DNA of 64,000 nt from Desulfobacula sp. (GTDB lineage: Bacteria > Desulfobacterota > Desulfobacteria > Desulfobacterales > Desulfobacteraceae): NCBI RefSeq assembly GCF_030145145.1, contig NZ_JAQYWD010000010.1:1-64000 (forward strand), read 5' to 3'. Numbering within the stretch: the first letter of the stretch is position 1; the number at the start of each line of letters is the position of its first letter. The notes beneath the pieces were generated by a model. It was given only the letters and a program-made list of their open reading frames with translations, was not told the origin of the DNA and made no database searches. The translations under genes were made by a program, and so were the position numbers. Below are positions 35,393-44,199 of this stretch, piece by piece.

Positions 35393-36070
35393 TTATGTAA
35401 AAAAGTCTTTTGTTTCAGGAAAAAAGCTGGATAAAAAGGCCAGGCACGCCTTGACTGAATCCTCTGGCGTAAGGCAACCGGGAGATATCAGATAGTTGAC
35501 CCAGAAGCCGTCAACCATGGATGTCAAAGTGACCGCAATGGCTTTCAGGCGCATTCCGTTAATGGTTTCATCCCCCTTCGACAATTGACGCAGCAATCCT
35601 TCCACTTCTGCCTCATATTCTCGGTCGATACTCTCACATATTTCCAGATAGGTTTTTCGGTGGGGGGTGACACCCCAGAACGCCAACCATACAGCCAGTT
35701 TGTTTTGGTCGGCGATGGGCGGGCTAAGCAGGGTCTCCACGAGCATCTTTAATCGAGATGCCGGGCTCTGGCTGAGGTCGGACGTTATTTTGCGCCATGC
35801 CTGTTCATGCTCCTGATACAAGATACAGAATGCTTCAAGCATAAGCTGCTCTTTGGTGTCAAAGTGGTAATTGCAAATCCCCCGTGACAACCCGGTTCGC
35901 TGGGCGACTTTGGCCATGGTGAGGCCGGCAAGCCCCTCGCTGGCGATGATGTCAATGGTGGCATCGAGTAGTTTTTGTCGGGTGATTCGTTTCTGTTCGG
36001 AACGTATCGTGCTCTGGCTATGTGATGCCAACGGCGATTCTCCCATCGTGTTAAAAAGATCAATATACAT
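35393..36070 (-). CDS. TetR-family repressor
   Basis: About 225 residues. The N-terminal HTH (TRQKLLDATIDIIASEGLAGLTMAKVAQRTGLS...) is followed by YHFDTKEQLML, the TetR hallmark, and a helical ligand-binding domain of BetI-like character (WLAFWGV). The start is uncertain: ATG 36070 is preceded closely by AAGGGG, and GTG 36088 and ATG 36046 are alternatives. It is divergent from an EamA-type exporter, and the shared 100-bp interval has a perfect promoter overlapped by an inverted repeat (36076-36107), so it most likely represses the exporter and perhaps itself. Confidence 0.9.
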   Translation of the reverse strand: MYIDLFNTMGESPLASHSQSTIRSEQKRITRQKLLDATIDIIASEGLAGLTMAKVAQRTGLSRGICNYHFDTKEQLMLEAFCILYQEHEQAWRKITSDLSQSPASRLKMLVETLLSPPIADQNKLAVWLAFWGVTPHRKTYLEICESIDREYEAEVEGLLRQLSKGDETINGMRLKAIAVTLTSMVDGFWVNYLISPGCLTPEDSVKACLAFLSSFFPETKDFFT

Positions 36071-36075
36071 ACCCC

Positions 36076-36107
36076 TTGACACTATCACTGAACAGATGTA
36101 TAGTCAA
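36076..36107. promoter_or_regulatory. Near-consensus sigma-70 promoter overlapped by probable TetR operator
   Basis: TTGACA (36076-36081), exactly 17 bp, TATAGT (36099-36104). The ends TTGAC-AC-TAT and ATAGTCAA are inverted copies, giving an operator that covers both boxes. It directs the exporter at 36177. Confidence 0.75.
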
Positions 36108-36176
36108 ATAAATTATAACTGAATGATCGTATAGCCAGTCGAAACATCCGGTTTCCAATTGAAAGGAGTTATTCAT

Positions 36177-37130
36177 ATGAGTAAGAGCCAGTCAGCCACC
36201 CTGGGGATCCTGCTTATTTGCTTTATCTGGGGGGTTGAGTTTGTCCTGATCCGCAATGCGATTGCTGTATTGGAGCCCCACAGCTTCAATTTTATCCGTT
36301 TCGGTATTGCCAGCCTGTTTACCGGCATCTGCATGCGCCACGGGAATCAGCGGGATGGATTGAATTGGCGGTTGATAAAGCGGGGTTGTTTTTTGGGCAT
36401 ACTGCTTTATCTGGGGTTTACCTTCCAGACCTTCGGGCTTCTCTACACCAGCGTATCCAACTGCGCGTTTATCACCAGCCTAAGTGTGGTTCTGGTTCCC
36501 ATCGTGGCTTTTTTTGCGCTGGGCGACCGGCTTCGCCTGACCACGATTGTCGGGGTAGGTATTGCCACAGCAGGGCTCTATTTTCTTACCGTTGCCGGTG
36601 ATGTGCCTTTCAATTTTGGAGATTCTTTACCCTTTGTCGGGGCTGCTATGTTTGCCTTGCACATCGTTTATACAGGCAAGTACAGCAGGGAGCATGGCGC
36701 CCTGTGCCTGACCCTGGTGCAACTGATCACCGTGTCTGTCCTCAGCCTCGGTTCGGTCCTGGTTTCTGAAGACTGGCATCGATTGCTGGATATCGGGGTT
36801 GTCGGCGATCCCAGAGTCCTTTTTGCCCTCTTTGTCGCCTCTATTCTGGGCACCAGTCTGGCTGTTATGATTCAGACCTTGGCTCAAAGCCATCTGAGCT
36901 CTACGCGAGTTGCTCTGGTTTTTTCCCTGGAACCTGTCTTTGCCTCTCTGGCGGCCTTTCTGGTATTGAAAGAGCAACTTCCGGCCGCTGCAGGCGTTGG
37001 TGCAGTAATGATCCTGACCGGCATCCTTCTGGCTGAACTGCCGTCGTTTTCCTTCACGTCGTGTAGATCCAAAAGGGTCAAAGAAAAAATTAAGGGTGCC
37101 TTAGGCTTTGAGATTGACGTTTCCCTATAA
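36177..37130 (+). CDS. EamA/DMT-family exporter
   Basis: A 317-residue drug/metabolite transporter with ten hydrophobic helices in two EamA repeats (LICFIWGVEFVLIRNAI near the start; VFSLEPVFASLAAFLVLKEQL near the end, the usual second-repeat signature). It exports small molecules such as amino acids or metabolites across the inner membrane. ATG 36177 follows GAAAGGAG; the upstream TTG 36159 lies before that site and is not used. It is controlled by a strong promoter with a probable TetR operator. Confidence 0.92.
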   Translation: MSKSQSATLGILLICFIWGVEFVLIRNAIAVLEPHSFNFIRFGIASLFTGICMRHGNQRDGLNWRLIKRGCFLGILLYLGFTFQTFGLLYTSVSNCAFITSLSVVLVPIVAFFALGDRLRLTTIVGVGIATAGLYFLTVAGDVPFNFGDSLPFVGAAMFALHIVYTGKYSREHGALCLTLVQLITVSVLSLGSVLVSEDWHRLLDIGVVGDPRVLFALFVASILGTSLAVMIQTLAQSHLSSTRVALVFSLEPVFASLAAFLVLKEQLPAAAGVGAVMILTGILLAELPSFSFTSCRSKRVKEKIKGALGFEIDVSL

Positions 37131-37309
37131 AATAAATTCTGTTGTCACTCCGAAAAAATAGGTACTCTCTGTCATCATAGATAAATTTAATATCAAAGAT
37201 GAAGTCTGCATGCTGGTATTTAAACTCATTTTAACGCTTTTTATGGGAAACACCACGGTTGTTTTTTTATTGTTTCGCTTTGAATAAAACGCCTTGGAAT
37301 GACACCAAA
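37131..37309. other. Intergenic
   Basis: AT-rich, nothing supported; probably contains the lost 5' part of the nucleotidyltransferase remnant that follows. Confidence 0.35.
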
Positions 37310-37468
37310 TCGTATGGTTCAATCGCTTTGACAAGGTGAGATGAAGATGGTGATATGGATCTTCTGGTAGAAGTCTCAGCGCCTCATTTCGACTGGACAC
37401 TGAGTCTGCAAAGGTATATGGAAGATACGGGTGATAAAAAAAATGAAATCGTTCGAAAACGCAATTAA
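37310..37468 (+). pseudogene. MNT-type nucleotidyltransferase remnant with nonsense codon
   Basis: In one frame the DNA reads SYGSIALTR-stop-DEDGDMDLLVEVS...LQRYMED...EIVRKRN-stop. This is the GSxxxxx-D-x-D core of minimal nucleotidyltransferases, the MNT half of HEPN/MNT toxin-antitoxin pairs. The stop is TGA at 37337-37339, where the usual RG(D/E) has Gly, so GGA to TGA explains it. The 5' part is missing and no HEPN partner is seen. Confidence 0.6.
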
Positions 37469-37505
37469 ATGGATCATTTGAAAATGATAAAAAAAGAGGA
37501 ATGAC

Positions 37506-39026
37506 ATGTCTTATTCACCAAAACTGAGTTCCGGATTTACATTTGGCAAAAACCGAAGTGCTTTCATATCCCCCCAGTCGGGAATGTGCTCGTTTTGTAC
37601 TCAAGATTGCAGCGGGACCTGTGAGTTGGCACAAGCGGCCGTATTAGGGGCCCAAACGGTTTATCCTACAACCACCGGAAATAATCAAATTGCATCGGAA
37701 AAAGATTATCCCATCGATTTTTCCCACTTTAATATCAACGGCCGTGTGTTCGGAGCCCAGGGGGCCAGTAAAACCCAGGACGAGGCCACCATTTTTAATG
37801 TTAACCTGGAGCGGACTTATGGCGTTATCTCCCCGGTTAAGATGGCCATGCCCGTCATACTGCCGGCATTGATTAAGCTGAACTGGCAGGACTACTTTGC
37901 CGGAGCCGCCATGGCCGGTGTAACCTGTGTGATTGGTGAAGATGCCAGGGACAATGAGCCGAATTTGAAAATTGACAATGGAAAGGTTACGGATGTTCCC
38001 CTGCTGGAAAGGGCCCTTGACTGTTTTCACCGGTATGATAGGGGGTATGGGCAGATTGTGGTGCAATGTAATGTGGATGATGACCTCATGGGGGTTCCGA
38101 AAATTGCCATAGAAAAATATGGGGTCAGGGCCATTGAAATTAAATTTGGGCAGGCGGCAAAGGGAATCCAGCCAGTCAAACGGGTAAAGGATCTTGAAAC
38201 CGCAATTGTCCAACAGCAAACCGGTCATCTGGTTCATCCCGATCCCAGTGACTTGTCCATACAAAGAGCCTATCATGACGGTGTTTGCCCGAATTTTTAT
38301 ACCTATGGCAGATTGCCCTTGTGGACAGAAAATTCCCTTAAGGCCCATATTACACTGTTAAGAGATATGGGTGCCAAAAATATCTATTTTAAAATGGCGG
38401 GATATGACAGGGTGGATATTGAACGTGTCCTCCGGTTGGCCTGCGCGGCGCAGGTGGATATGGTCACCTTTGACGGAGCCGGCGGCGGTTCAGGATACAG
38501 TCCCTCAAAGATGATGAACGAGTGGTCATTGCCCACGGTCTGTCTGGAAGATGCCGTGGTCCGTATGTGTGAACGATTGAAATTTGAAGGATGCTCCCTG
38601 CCTGCCATGGTGATGACCGGTGGATTTGCAAGTGAGGATCAGGTATTTAAGGGTCTGGCCTATGGGGATGGTCATATCCTGGGGATTGGCTTGTGCCGGG
38701 CTTCAATGGCAGCTGCCATGACCGGAAAAACAATCGGTGAACAGATAAAGACTGGAAATGTGCCGGAAAGATTTAAACCATATGGGTCAACAATTGAAGA
38801 CATATTCTGTGACCTCCCTGACTTGCGTGCCATTTACGGCACAAGGGCGAACAAGTTTCCCACCGGGGCCATCGGTGTTTTTTCGTATCTCAATAAAATT
38901 GCATTTGGGTTAAAGCATTTTGCTGCCCTGAATCGAAAATTCAGCATGGACCTTTTGAACAAAAGTGACCTCATTCCCCTGACATCCGAGGCAAGAGCCT
39001 TGATTGTTCGGGGGACACCTTACTGA
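37506..39026 (+). CDS. FMN-binding glutamate synthase family protein
   Basis: A 506-residue protein of the glutamate-synthase large-subunit type without the glutaminase and C-terminal GXG domains. An N-terminal Cys cluster (CSFCTQDCSGTC, about 28-39) may bind an Fe-S cluster. The TIM-barrel FMN core follows, with VITFDGAGGG-like VDMVTFDGAGGGSGYSP, VMTGGFASEDQV and GIGLCRASMAAAM. Such stand-alone proteins occur in archaea and anaerobic bacteria; their electron donor and true substrate are not settled. It has a GAGGA site before ATG 37506. It is not next to a gltD-like small subunit here. Confidence 0.82.
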   Translation: MSYSPKLSSGFTFGKNRSAFISPQSGMCSFCTQDCSGTCELAQAAVLGAQTVYPTTTGNNQIASEKDYPIDFSHFNINGRVFGAQGASKTQDEATIFNVNLERTYGVISPVKMAMPVILPALIKLNWQDYFAGAAMAGVTCVIGEDARDNEPNLKIDNGKVTDVPLLERALDCFHRYDRGYGQIVVQCNVDDDLMGVPKIAIEKYGVRAIEIKFGQAAKGIQPVKRVKDLETAIVQQQTGHLVHPDPSDLSIQRAYHDGVCPNFYTYGRLPLWTENSLKAHITLLRDMGAKNIYFKMAGYDRVDIERVLRLACAAQVDMVTFDGAGGGSGYSPSKMMNEWSLPTVCLEDAVVRMCERLKFEGCSLPAMVMTGGFASEDQVFKGLAYGDGHILGIGLCRASMAAAMTGKTIGEQIKTGNVPERFKPYGSTIEDIFCDLPDLRAIYGTRANKFPTGAIGVFSYLNKIAFGLKHFAALNRKFSMDLLNKSDLIPLTSEARALIVRGTPY

Positions 39027-39061
39027 ATTCAGCTGCTTCGGTTTGGATAGAGACAGCAGCT

Positions 39062-39080
39062 CCCCGGCTCAATGCCGGGG
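39062..39080. terminator. GC-rich hairpin
   Basis: CCCCGGC (39062-39068) pairs with GCCGGGG (39074-39080) around TCAAT, after the glutamate-synthase-like gene. No T-run. Confidence 0.5.
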
Positions 39081-39166
39081 CAGAATATAAGATTAATTGT
39101 GAGATCGTTTTATATGAAAATGCGACATCAGAGCCCTGACGGGCGATATAATACCCTTTTCGTTAT

Positions 39167-39194
39167 TCGTTGTGTCGGCAGGCCGACATGTGGG
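39167..39194. repeat. GTTGTG-hairpin-CATG-type dispersed repeat, copy 3 (diverged)
   Basis: The conserved flanks GTTGTG and CATG enclose a different stem (TGTCGGC/GCCGACA) from the copies at 2308 and 18736. It lies between the convergent genes ending at 39026 and 39212. Confidence 0.4.
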
Positions 39195-39211
39195 TTTATA
39201 TGAAAAATGTT

Positions 39212-41452
39212 TTAACCGCACTTGGTGTAACCGCAGGAATGGCATTTCATACAGCCTTCTTCAAAGGCAAGGGCCTGGCCACATTCAGGGCAATGATCTG
39301 ATTTGAGCTGGTTTTTTGGGGGCTTGGTATTTTTTCCTGGGCCGGAAGGCAGATATCGTTTCTCAAGCACCTTGGCAATGGCATCCGGAATGGAATACAC
39401 CAGGCCACCTTCCTGGAAGACCGCATGTTCCCCCCGAATTCCTTTGATCTGATCGATAATTTCTTCAACGCCTATCCCTGATCTCAAAGCCAGTGAAATC
39501 AATCGTCCAATCGCTTCTGTTTTGGCCTGGGTGGATTTACCGGATTTTCCAATGGTTGCAAACAGCTCAAACGGCCTGTGCTTGTATTCAGATACGGTTA
39601 CATAAAGATATCCCATTCCGGTCTTGATTTTTTCTGTAAATCCCTCAAGGATTTTCGGGCGCTCTTTTCCCGCATGCAGAAAGTCATTCCCGTTCTCTTT
39701 TCCGCCGTTGCCGGAGACGGACAAGACCTGATTCTCTTTGCTGCCATCCCGATAAATGGTCACCCCTTTACAATTTAATTTAAATGCCTGATTATATATA
39801 AATTCAACATCGTCCGTTGTTGCATCATGGGGAAGGTTAACCGTTTTTGAAACAGCATTATCCGTGTGCTTCTGGAAAGCGGCCTGGATCTTTATATGGG
39901 CCTCTGGGTTAATGTCATGGGCAGATACATATACTTTTCTCAGATCATTTGGAATGTGAACATTTCCTTTAATCGTGCCTTTTTCAGCGATTTCCGCCAT
40001 GAGTGCCTCCGAGTAAAAGCCATGCTTTTTAGCGGCTTTTTCAAAAATCGGATTCACCTCGATGAGAAGATCATTATCCATTACATTTCTGATAAAACTT
40101 AACGCAAATACAGGCTCGATTCCGCTGGAACATCCGGCAATGATACTCAGGGTGCCTGTGGGGGCGATGGTGGTGGTGGTGGCATTGCGCAACCGCATTT
40201 CAGGATCATCTTTAAATACGCTATGCTCAAAATTGGGGAAGACCCCCCGTTCCTTTGCCAATGCACAGGATGCTTCGTGAGATTCCGTTTGAACAAACGA
40301 CATAATATCCTCGGCAATGTCTATGGCATCATTTGAATCATAGGGGATATTCAACATATACAGCAGGTCTGCAAATCCCATGACGCCCAGGCCGATCTTC
40401 CTGTTCCCCTGCACCATTCGTTCTATTTCTTTAATGGGATATTTTGACATATCAATGGCATTATCCAGGAACCTGACCGAAAGATGGATGGTTTTTTTAA
40501 GTTTCGGATAATCAACAACAGGGATATCCTTTTTTTTAGTTATAAATTTTGTCAGGTTAATAGACCCGAGATTGCAGGCTTCCATGGGTAACAGCGGCTG
40601 CTCACCGCAGGGGTTTGTGGATTCGATTTCACCGAGGCCCGGCGTTGTATTATGCCGGTTAATTTCATCTAAAAAGATGATACCCGGATCTCCCGTGGCC
40701 CAGGCCTGATTGACCAGTTCTTCATAAACAGCCGCAGCATTTAGCTGACCTGAAGGTTTTTGGGTGTGGGGATCAATCAGATCATAATCGCTTTTTTCAA
40801 CAACAGCCGCCATAAACGTGTCGGTTATGCCAACAGAAATATTGAAATTATTCAGTTCCTTTTTGTTTCTCTTGCATTTGATAAACGACAGGATATCGGG
40901 ATGGTCCACGCGCAGGACCGCCATGTTGGCACCACGCCTTGTACCGCCCTGTTTAACCTGTTCTGTGGCTGTATTAAAAATCTGCATGAACGAAACCGGA
41001 CCGGAAGCAACGCCGCCGGTGGATCCCACCCGGCTGTTTTCCGGGCGAAGTCTTGAAAATGAAAAACCAGTCCCGCCACCCGACTTATGAATCGTTGCAG
41101 CATTTTTAACCGCTTCAAAAATGCCATCAATACTGTCTTCCACCGGAAGAACAAAACAGGCCGCCAATTGGCCCAGACTTCGGCCGGCATTCATCAGGGT
41201 GGGGGAGTTGGGCAGAAATCTGAATTCTGTCATTAAGCGGTAGAACTGATCTGCTGTCTTTTGGACATCTGCTTTTTTGTTATATTTTTTTTCAGCCTGG
41301 GCAATATGGCCTGCCACCCTTCTAAACATTTGTTCGGGTGACTCGCTCACCTGTCCTGATGCATCTTTTTTCAGGTACCGTCGCTCCAGAACCGTCCTGG
41401 CATTTTCGGATATAAACTGGATGCAGTCTGTGAGTTTTTCAGGTGCTGTCAT
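39212..41452 (-). CDS. nrdJ: Vitamin B12-dependent ribonucleotide reductase (class II)
   Basis: A 746-residue class II enzyme that makes all four deoxyribonucleotides using adenosylcobalamin, without oxygen. Landmarks: FLPNSPTLMNAG (substrate region), the redox Cys in LAACFVLP, FSRLRPENS, STNPCGEQPLLPMEACNLGSINL carrying the radical Cys and catalytic Glu/Asn, and APTGTLSIIAGCSSGIEP. The C-terminal CPECGQALAFEEGCMKCHSCGY is a zinc-ribbon-like Cys cluster that may re-reduce the active site. ATG 41452 follows AAAGGAG on the minus strand and is preferred to 41497. A tandem NrdR-box-like pair lies upstream. It has no partner subunit, as usual for class II. Confidence 0.95.
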   Translation of the reverse strand: MTAPEKLTDCIQFISENARTVLERRYLKKDASGQVSESPEQMFRRVAGHIAQAEKKYNKKADVQKTADQFYRLMTEFRFLPNSPTLMNAGRSLGQLAACFVLPVEDSIDGIFEAVKNAATIHKSGGGTGFSFSRLRPENSRVGSTGGVASGPVSFMQIFNTATEQVKQGGTRRGANMAVLRVDHPDILSFIKCKRNKKELNNFNISVGITDTFMAAVVEKSDYDLIDPHTQKPSGQLNAAAVYEELVNQAWATGDPGIIFLDEINRHNTTPGLGEIESTNPCGEQPLLPMEACNLGSINLTKFITKKKDIPVVDYPKLKKTIHLSVRFLDNAIDMSKYPIKEIERMVQGNRKIGLGVMGFADLLYMLNIPYDSNDAIDIAEDIMSFVQTESHEASCALAKERGVFPNFEHSVFKDDPEMRLRNATTTTIAPTGTLSIIAGCSSGIEPVFALSFIRNVMDNDLLIEVNPIFEKAAKKHGFYSEALMAEIAEKGTIKGNVHIPNDLRKVYVSAHDINPEAHIKIQAAFQKHTDNAVSKTVNLPHDATTDDVEFIYNQAFKLNCKGVTIYRDGSKENQVLSVSGNGGKENGNDFLHAGKERPKILEGFTEKIKTGMGYLYVTVSEYKHRPFELFATIGKSGKSTQAKTEAIGRLISLALRSGIGVEEIIDQIKGIRGEHAVFQEGGLVYSIPDAIAKVLEKRYLPSGPGKNTKPPKNQLKSDHCPECGQALAFEEGCMKCHSCGYTKCG

Positions 41453-41548
41453 ATTTACCACTCCTTTTTTGGATATTTTATCTTCCCTTGATCTCATTTA
41501 GTTGAATTCTATACCCCCAGATAAAAACATCTTGGCCTGGTGAAAAAT

Positions 41549-41595
41549 ATACCTTATATTGTATTTGTAAAAAATACAAGCACAATATGTAGAAA
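41549..41595 (-). promoter_or_regulatory. Candidate NrdR box pair upstream of nrdJ
   Basis: One box around CAATATGTAG (41583-41592) fits the NrdR core CwAtATaTwG at every position. A second, weaker one (41552-41561) matches 8 of 10. Their centres are 31 bp apart, the three-helical-turn spacing of NrdR pairs. They are about 100 bp upstream of the nrdJ start. Confidence 0.5.
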
Positions 41596-41606
41596 GTATT
41601 TGTTGA

Positions 41607-42500
41607 TCACCTATGTTTAACATTCCACAGACACAAGGTTGCATAGGCCCTGTAGGGGCGCCAGCTTTCAGCCATAGCCATCACCTGCTTTTTTGACGGC
41701 GGATTTTCGTTGCTTGTAAGTGCTTTGATGATGCCCAAGTCAGTTGCCGGAAAGCTGTCGATCATTCCCAGTCCCCGCATGGCAACGTAGTTAACCGTCC
41801 AGTCCCCGATGCCCTTTAATGCCGAGAAATTTTTCTGAAATGTTTCAAAGGGCTGATGGGGTGTGAGCGTAAACTGCTGATCAAGAATGCCCTGGGCAGC
41901 TGTTTTGATGGTTGCCTGACGGATTTTAGTGATGCCCAGCCCATCAAGCCCTGTTTTTAATATTTCCGATGGATCCGGAAAAAAATAATCCAGTCCGGGG
42001 GGAAACCAATCGTCGCTGTTCAAGGCCGCCTTTCTGGCCACTCTTGCGGCCAATGTTGTCGCAGCTTTTACAGATATCTGCTGCCCCAGGATAGCCCTTA
42101 CGACAAATTCAAACGGATAAAATGCCATGGGCAGGCGTGGAACATGACCGGTCTCCATCCCTTTGGATAAGTGCTTGTCTTTTTGAAATCTTTGGTTGAT
42201 CAACGTAAAATCAGTATCCAGATCAAACATCTTACGAACCCGTTTAATGATTTTTGTGTGGCAGGTTGTGTCGCTGCAAATAATTTTAAGTTCCAGGGCA
42301 GCCTGTTCCGGGTTGTCTGTGACGATAAAGAATCCTTTTGTCCCATCGATTCTGAATGTCCTGGCATAGCTGATATCGGTGACAATTTCTACGCCTTCCA
42401 TTGCCCTTGGCTTCATGAAGGCAATCAGGTGGTTAAAGTCAAAGGGCTTTTTGTAGTTCAATAAAAGCGGTGGGGTGTTGTCGGTGCTGTTTTTTTTCAT
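41607..42500 (-). CDS. alkA: DNA-3-methyladenine glycosylase II (AlkA-like)
   Basis: A 297-residue glycosylase that removes alkylated bases. An AlkA N-terminal beta domain (about 1-120) precedes the helix-hairpin-helix domain with ILGQQISVKAA, the HhH motif LKGIGDWTVNYVAMRGLG and the catalytic Asp in SFPATDLGI. The C-terminus SWRPYRAYATLCLWN is typical for AlkA. It lies between nrdJ and a divergent b-type membrane protein; the 106-bp gap to nrdJ contains the NrdR-like boxes. Confidence 0.93.
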   Translation of the reverse strand: MKKNSTDNTPPLLLNYKKPFDFNHLIAFMKPRAMEGVEIVTDISYARTFRIDGTKGFFIVTDNPEQAALELKIICSDTTCHTKIIKRVRKMFDLDTDFTLINQRFQKDKHLSKGMETGHVPRLPMAFYPFEFVVRAILGQQISVKAATTLAARVARKAALNSDDWFPPGLDYFFPDPSEILKTGLDGLGITKIRQATIKTAAQGILDQQFTLTPHQPFETFQKNFSALKGIGDWTVNYVAMRGLGMIDSFPATDLGIIKALTSNENPPSKKQVMAMAESWRPYRAYATLCLWNVKHR

Positions 42501-42699
42501 CAGGGTTTCATCTTTTCAATAAAGATTGACGGACGGTTTTTTCCGTTTGTCCGTTGAAGCGCCATTGCTCCGCCCGGGTTTCCCGGATTGGCTGCTGAAC
42601 GGAACGCATATGCCCTTTACATTGATGCGTAAACCCTTAAATTAAGGAATATGCCGATGGTGTCAAATTGAATTTTTAAATTTTCATATAGGTGCCCGA

Positions 42700-43311
42700 A
42701 TGAACAAGACCTGTTTTTTTAAATGGATGACGCTTTTCATTTTGATTGCTGTTTTAGGGGGGGCCTGTACCATACCCTTTTATTTTGAATCTGCATCCAT
42801 CTATTATAAAACCGGTATGGATAAACTCATGCTCAGAACCGGTAAGATCCTGGGCATCGTTGCGGCACTGCTCATGGTTTTCCAATTGATATTGGTCGGA
42901 CGGTTTTCAGCACTGGATCAACTTTGGGGTCTTAAAAAACTAGTTCACTATCACAGAATTAACGGGGTAATCCTTTTGATCGTTGCCCTGATTCATCCGG
43001 TGCTGATATTGGGGGCAGATCATTTTGTTTTATTCCCGCTGGAATCCAAATACTGGCCTGAGTTTGTCGGTGTGTTCCTCTTGGTGCTGGTGCTACTGTT
43101 TGTTGGGGTCTCCCACTGGCAGAAGCCACTTGGCATAACCTACAAGACGTGGCGGGGGATGCATAAACGAATGGCACCGGTTCTCTTTTTGCTGGTGTTT
43201 GTCCATGTCTTCAATGTGAGCCGGACCTTTGAATCCGGTGTTCCCTTTTATGCCGCAAGTGTCTGTGCGGTAATCGTCGTCTGTTTGATGATTCGAAAGT
43301 TTTTCAAGTGA
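42700..43311 (+). CDS. Ferric reductase-like/MsrQ-type heme membrane protein
   Basis: A 203-residue inner-membrane protein with about six helices. His pairs on two helices (YHRINGVILLIVALIHP and MHKRMAPVLFLLVFVHVFN) fit b-type heme ligation as in the ferric-reductase transmembrane/MsrQ group. There is no NAD/FAD domain, so it would relay electrons, perhaps to a periplasmic partner. The start ATG 42700 has only a weak ribosome site. It is followed by a YceI-family protein, which binds isoprenoid lipids, and could be functionally linked through quinones. Confidence 0.78.
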   Translation: MNKTCFFKWMTLFILIAVLGGACTIPFYFESASIYYKTGMDKLMLRTGKILGIVAALLMVFQLILVGRFSALDQLWGLKKLVHYHRINGVILLIVALIHPVLILGADHFVLFPLESKYWPEFVGVFLLVLVLLFVGVSHWQKPLGITYKTWRGMHKRMAPVLFLLVFVHVFNVSRTFESGVPFYAASVCAVIVVCLMIRKFFK

Positions 43312-43502
43312 TGCCTCCTTATTTTATCCTGGGTTTACAGCAGGCAATGGCTGTCTTAGTTTAAGGAACCGGACAAAATTTTTTGTCGGCTCAACTTTTG
43401 CTCTTTCGCTTTAATGGGAGAGGTCACGCTTTTTGTATGGTGTTGTTTTACCAAAGATCGGTAATTCGGTTTATCAACCCGTAAAACCCAAGGAGAAATC
43501 CA

Positions 43503-44090
43503 ATGAAAGCATTATTTAGAGTTTTGATGGTCATTATCGTGTGTTGTGTCTCGTCACAGGTCTCTGCATCTCAATGGCATATAGATGCGGATCATTCTGA
43601 AATCCGGTTTAAAATCAAGCATATCCTTACCACTGTTTCCGGATACTTTACTGAATTTAAAGGCGATGTGATATTTGATCCGGAAAATCCTGATACAGGG
43701 AAATTTGATTTTACCGTCGCTGTTAACAGTGTCGACACAAACAATGGCAAACGGGACAATCATCTGCGATCCAAAGATTTTTTTGATGCGGATAACTTTC
43801 CTGAAATGACATTTAAATCCTCTAAAATTTCTCATTTGACAGACAATCGTTATGCCCTGGAAGGCAGGATGACCATTAAGGATGTGACAAAAACGATAAA
43901 GATTGAATTTCAGTTTTTTCACCCCCGGTCCCACCCGTTTGATAAAAAGAAAAACGTCGGTGGGTTCCAGTCAGTGTTTACGATTCCCCGGCTCGCGTAC
44001 AACGTGGGAAATGGTAAATTCCTGAAAATGGGCGTGGTTGGCAGTGATGTCGAGGTGGAACTTGCCATGGAGGCGCTGACAGAGAAATAA
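43503..44090 (+). CDS. YceI-family periplasmic lipid-binding protein
   Basis: A 195-residue exported protein with a signal peptide (about 1-22, ending SQVSAS) and the YceI beta-barrel: WHIDADHSEIRFKIKHI, NFPEMTFKSSKI and EGRMTIKDVTKTIKIEF are the usual landmarks. Family members bind isoprenoid chains such as ubiquinone precursors in the periplasm. AAGGAG precedes ATG 43503. It follows a b-type membrane protein by about 190 bp. Confidence 0.92.
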   Translation: MKALFRVLMVIIVCCVSSQVSASQWHIDADHSEIRFKIKHILTTVSGYFTEFKGDVIFDPENPDTGKFDFTVAVNSVDTNNGKRDNHLRSKDFFDADNFPEMTFKSSKISHLTDNRYALEGRMTIKDVTKTIKIEFQFFHPRSHPFDKKKNVGGFQSVFTIPRLAYNVGNGKFLKMGVVGSDVEVELAMEALTEK

Positions 44091-44199
44091 CCGGGCACGA
44101 CCAACAAGGGGATTGAAATTTTTCTGCGGGAAGCGGTATAGCGCTTTCTTTTTGCTTCCAATATTTCTCCTGCCGTCTATTTTGTGATATGGTATTGCC

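Noticed and set aside
37337-37339. Second selenocysteine TGA in the nucleotidyltransferase remnant
   Set aside because: The position is normally Gly, not Cys, and the gene is truncated; a simple nonsense mutation is more likely.
41453-41606. Cobalamin riboswitch upstream of nrdJ
   Set aside because: The region is short and AT-rich and lacks the B12-box GCCACTG; NrdR-like boxes fit better.
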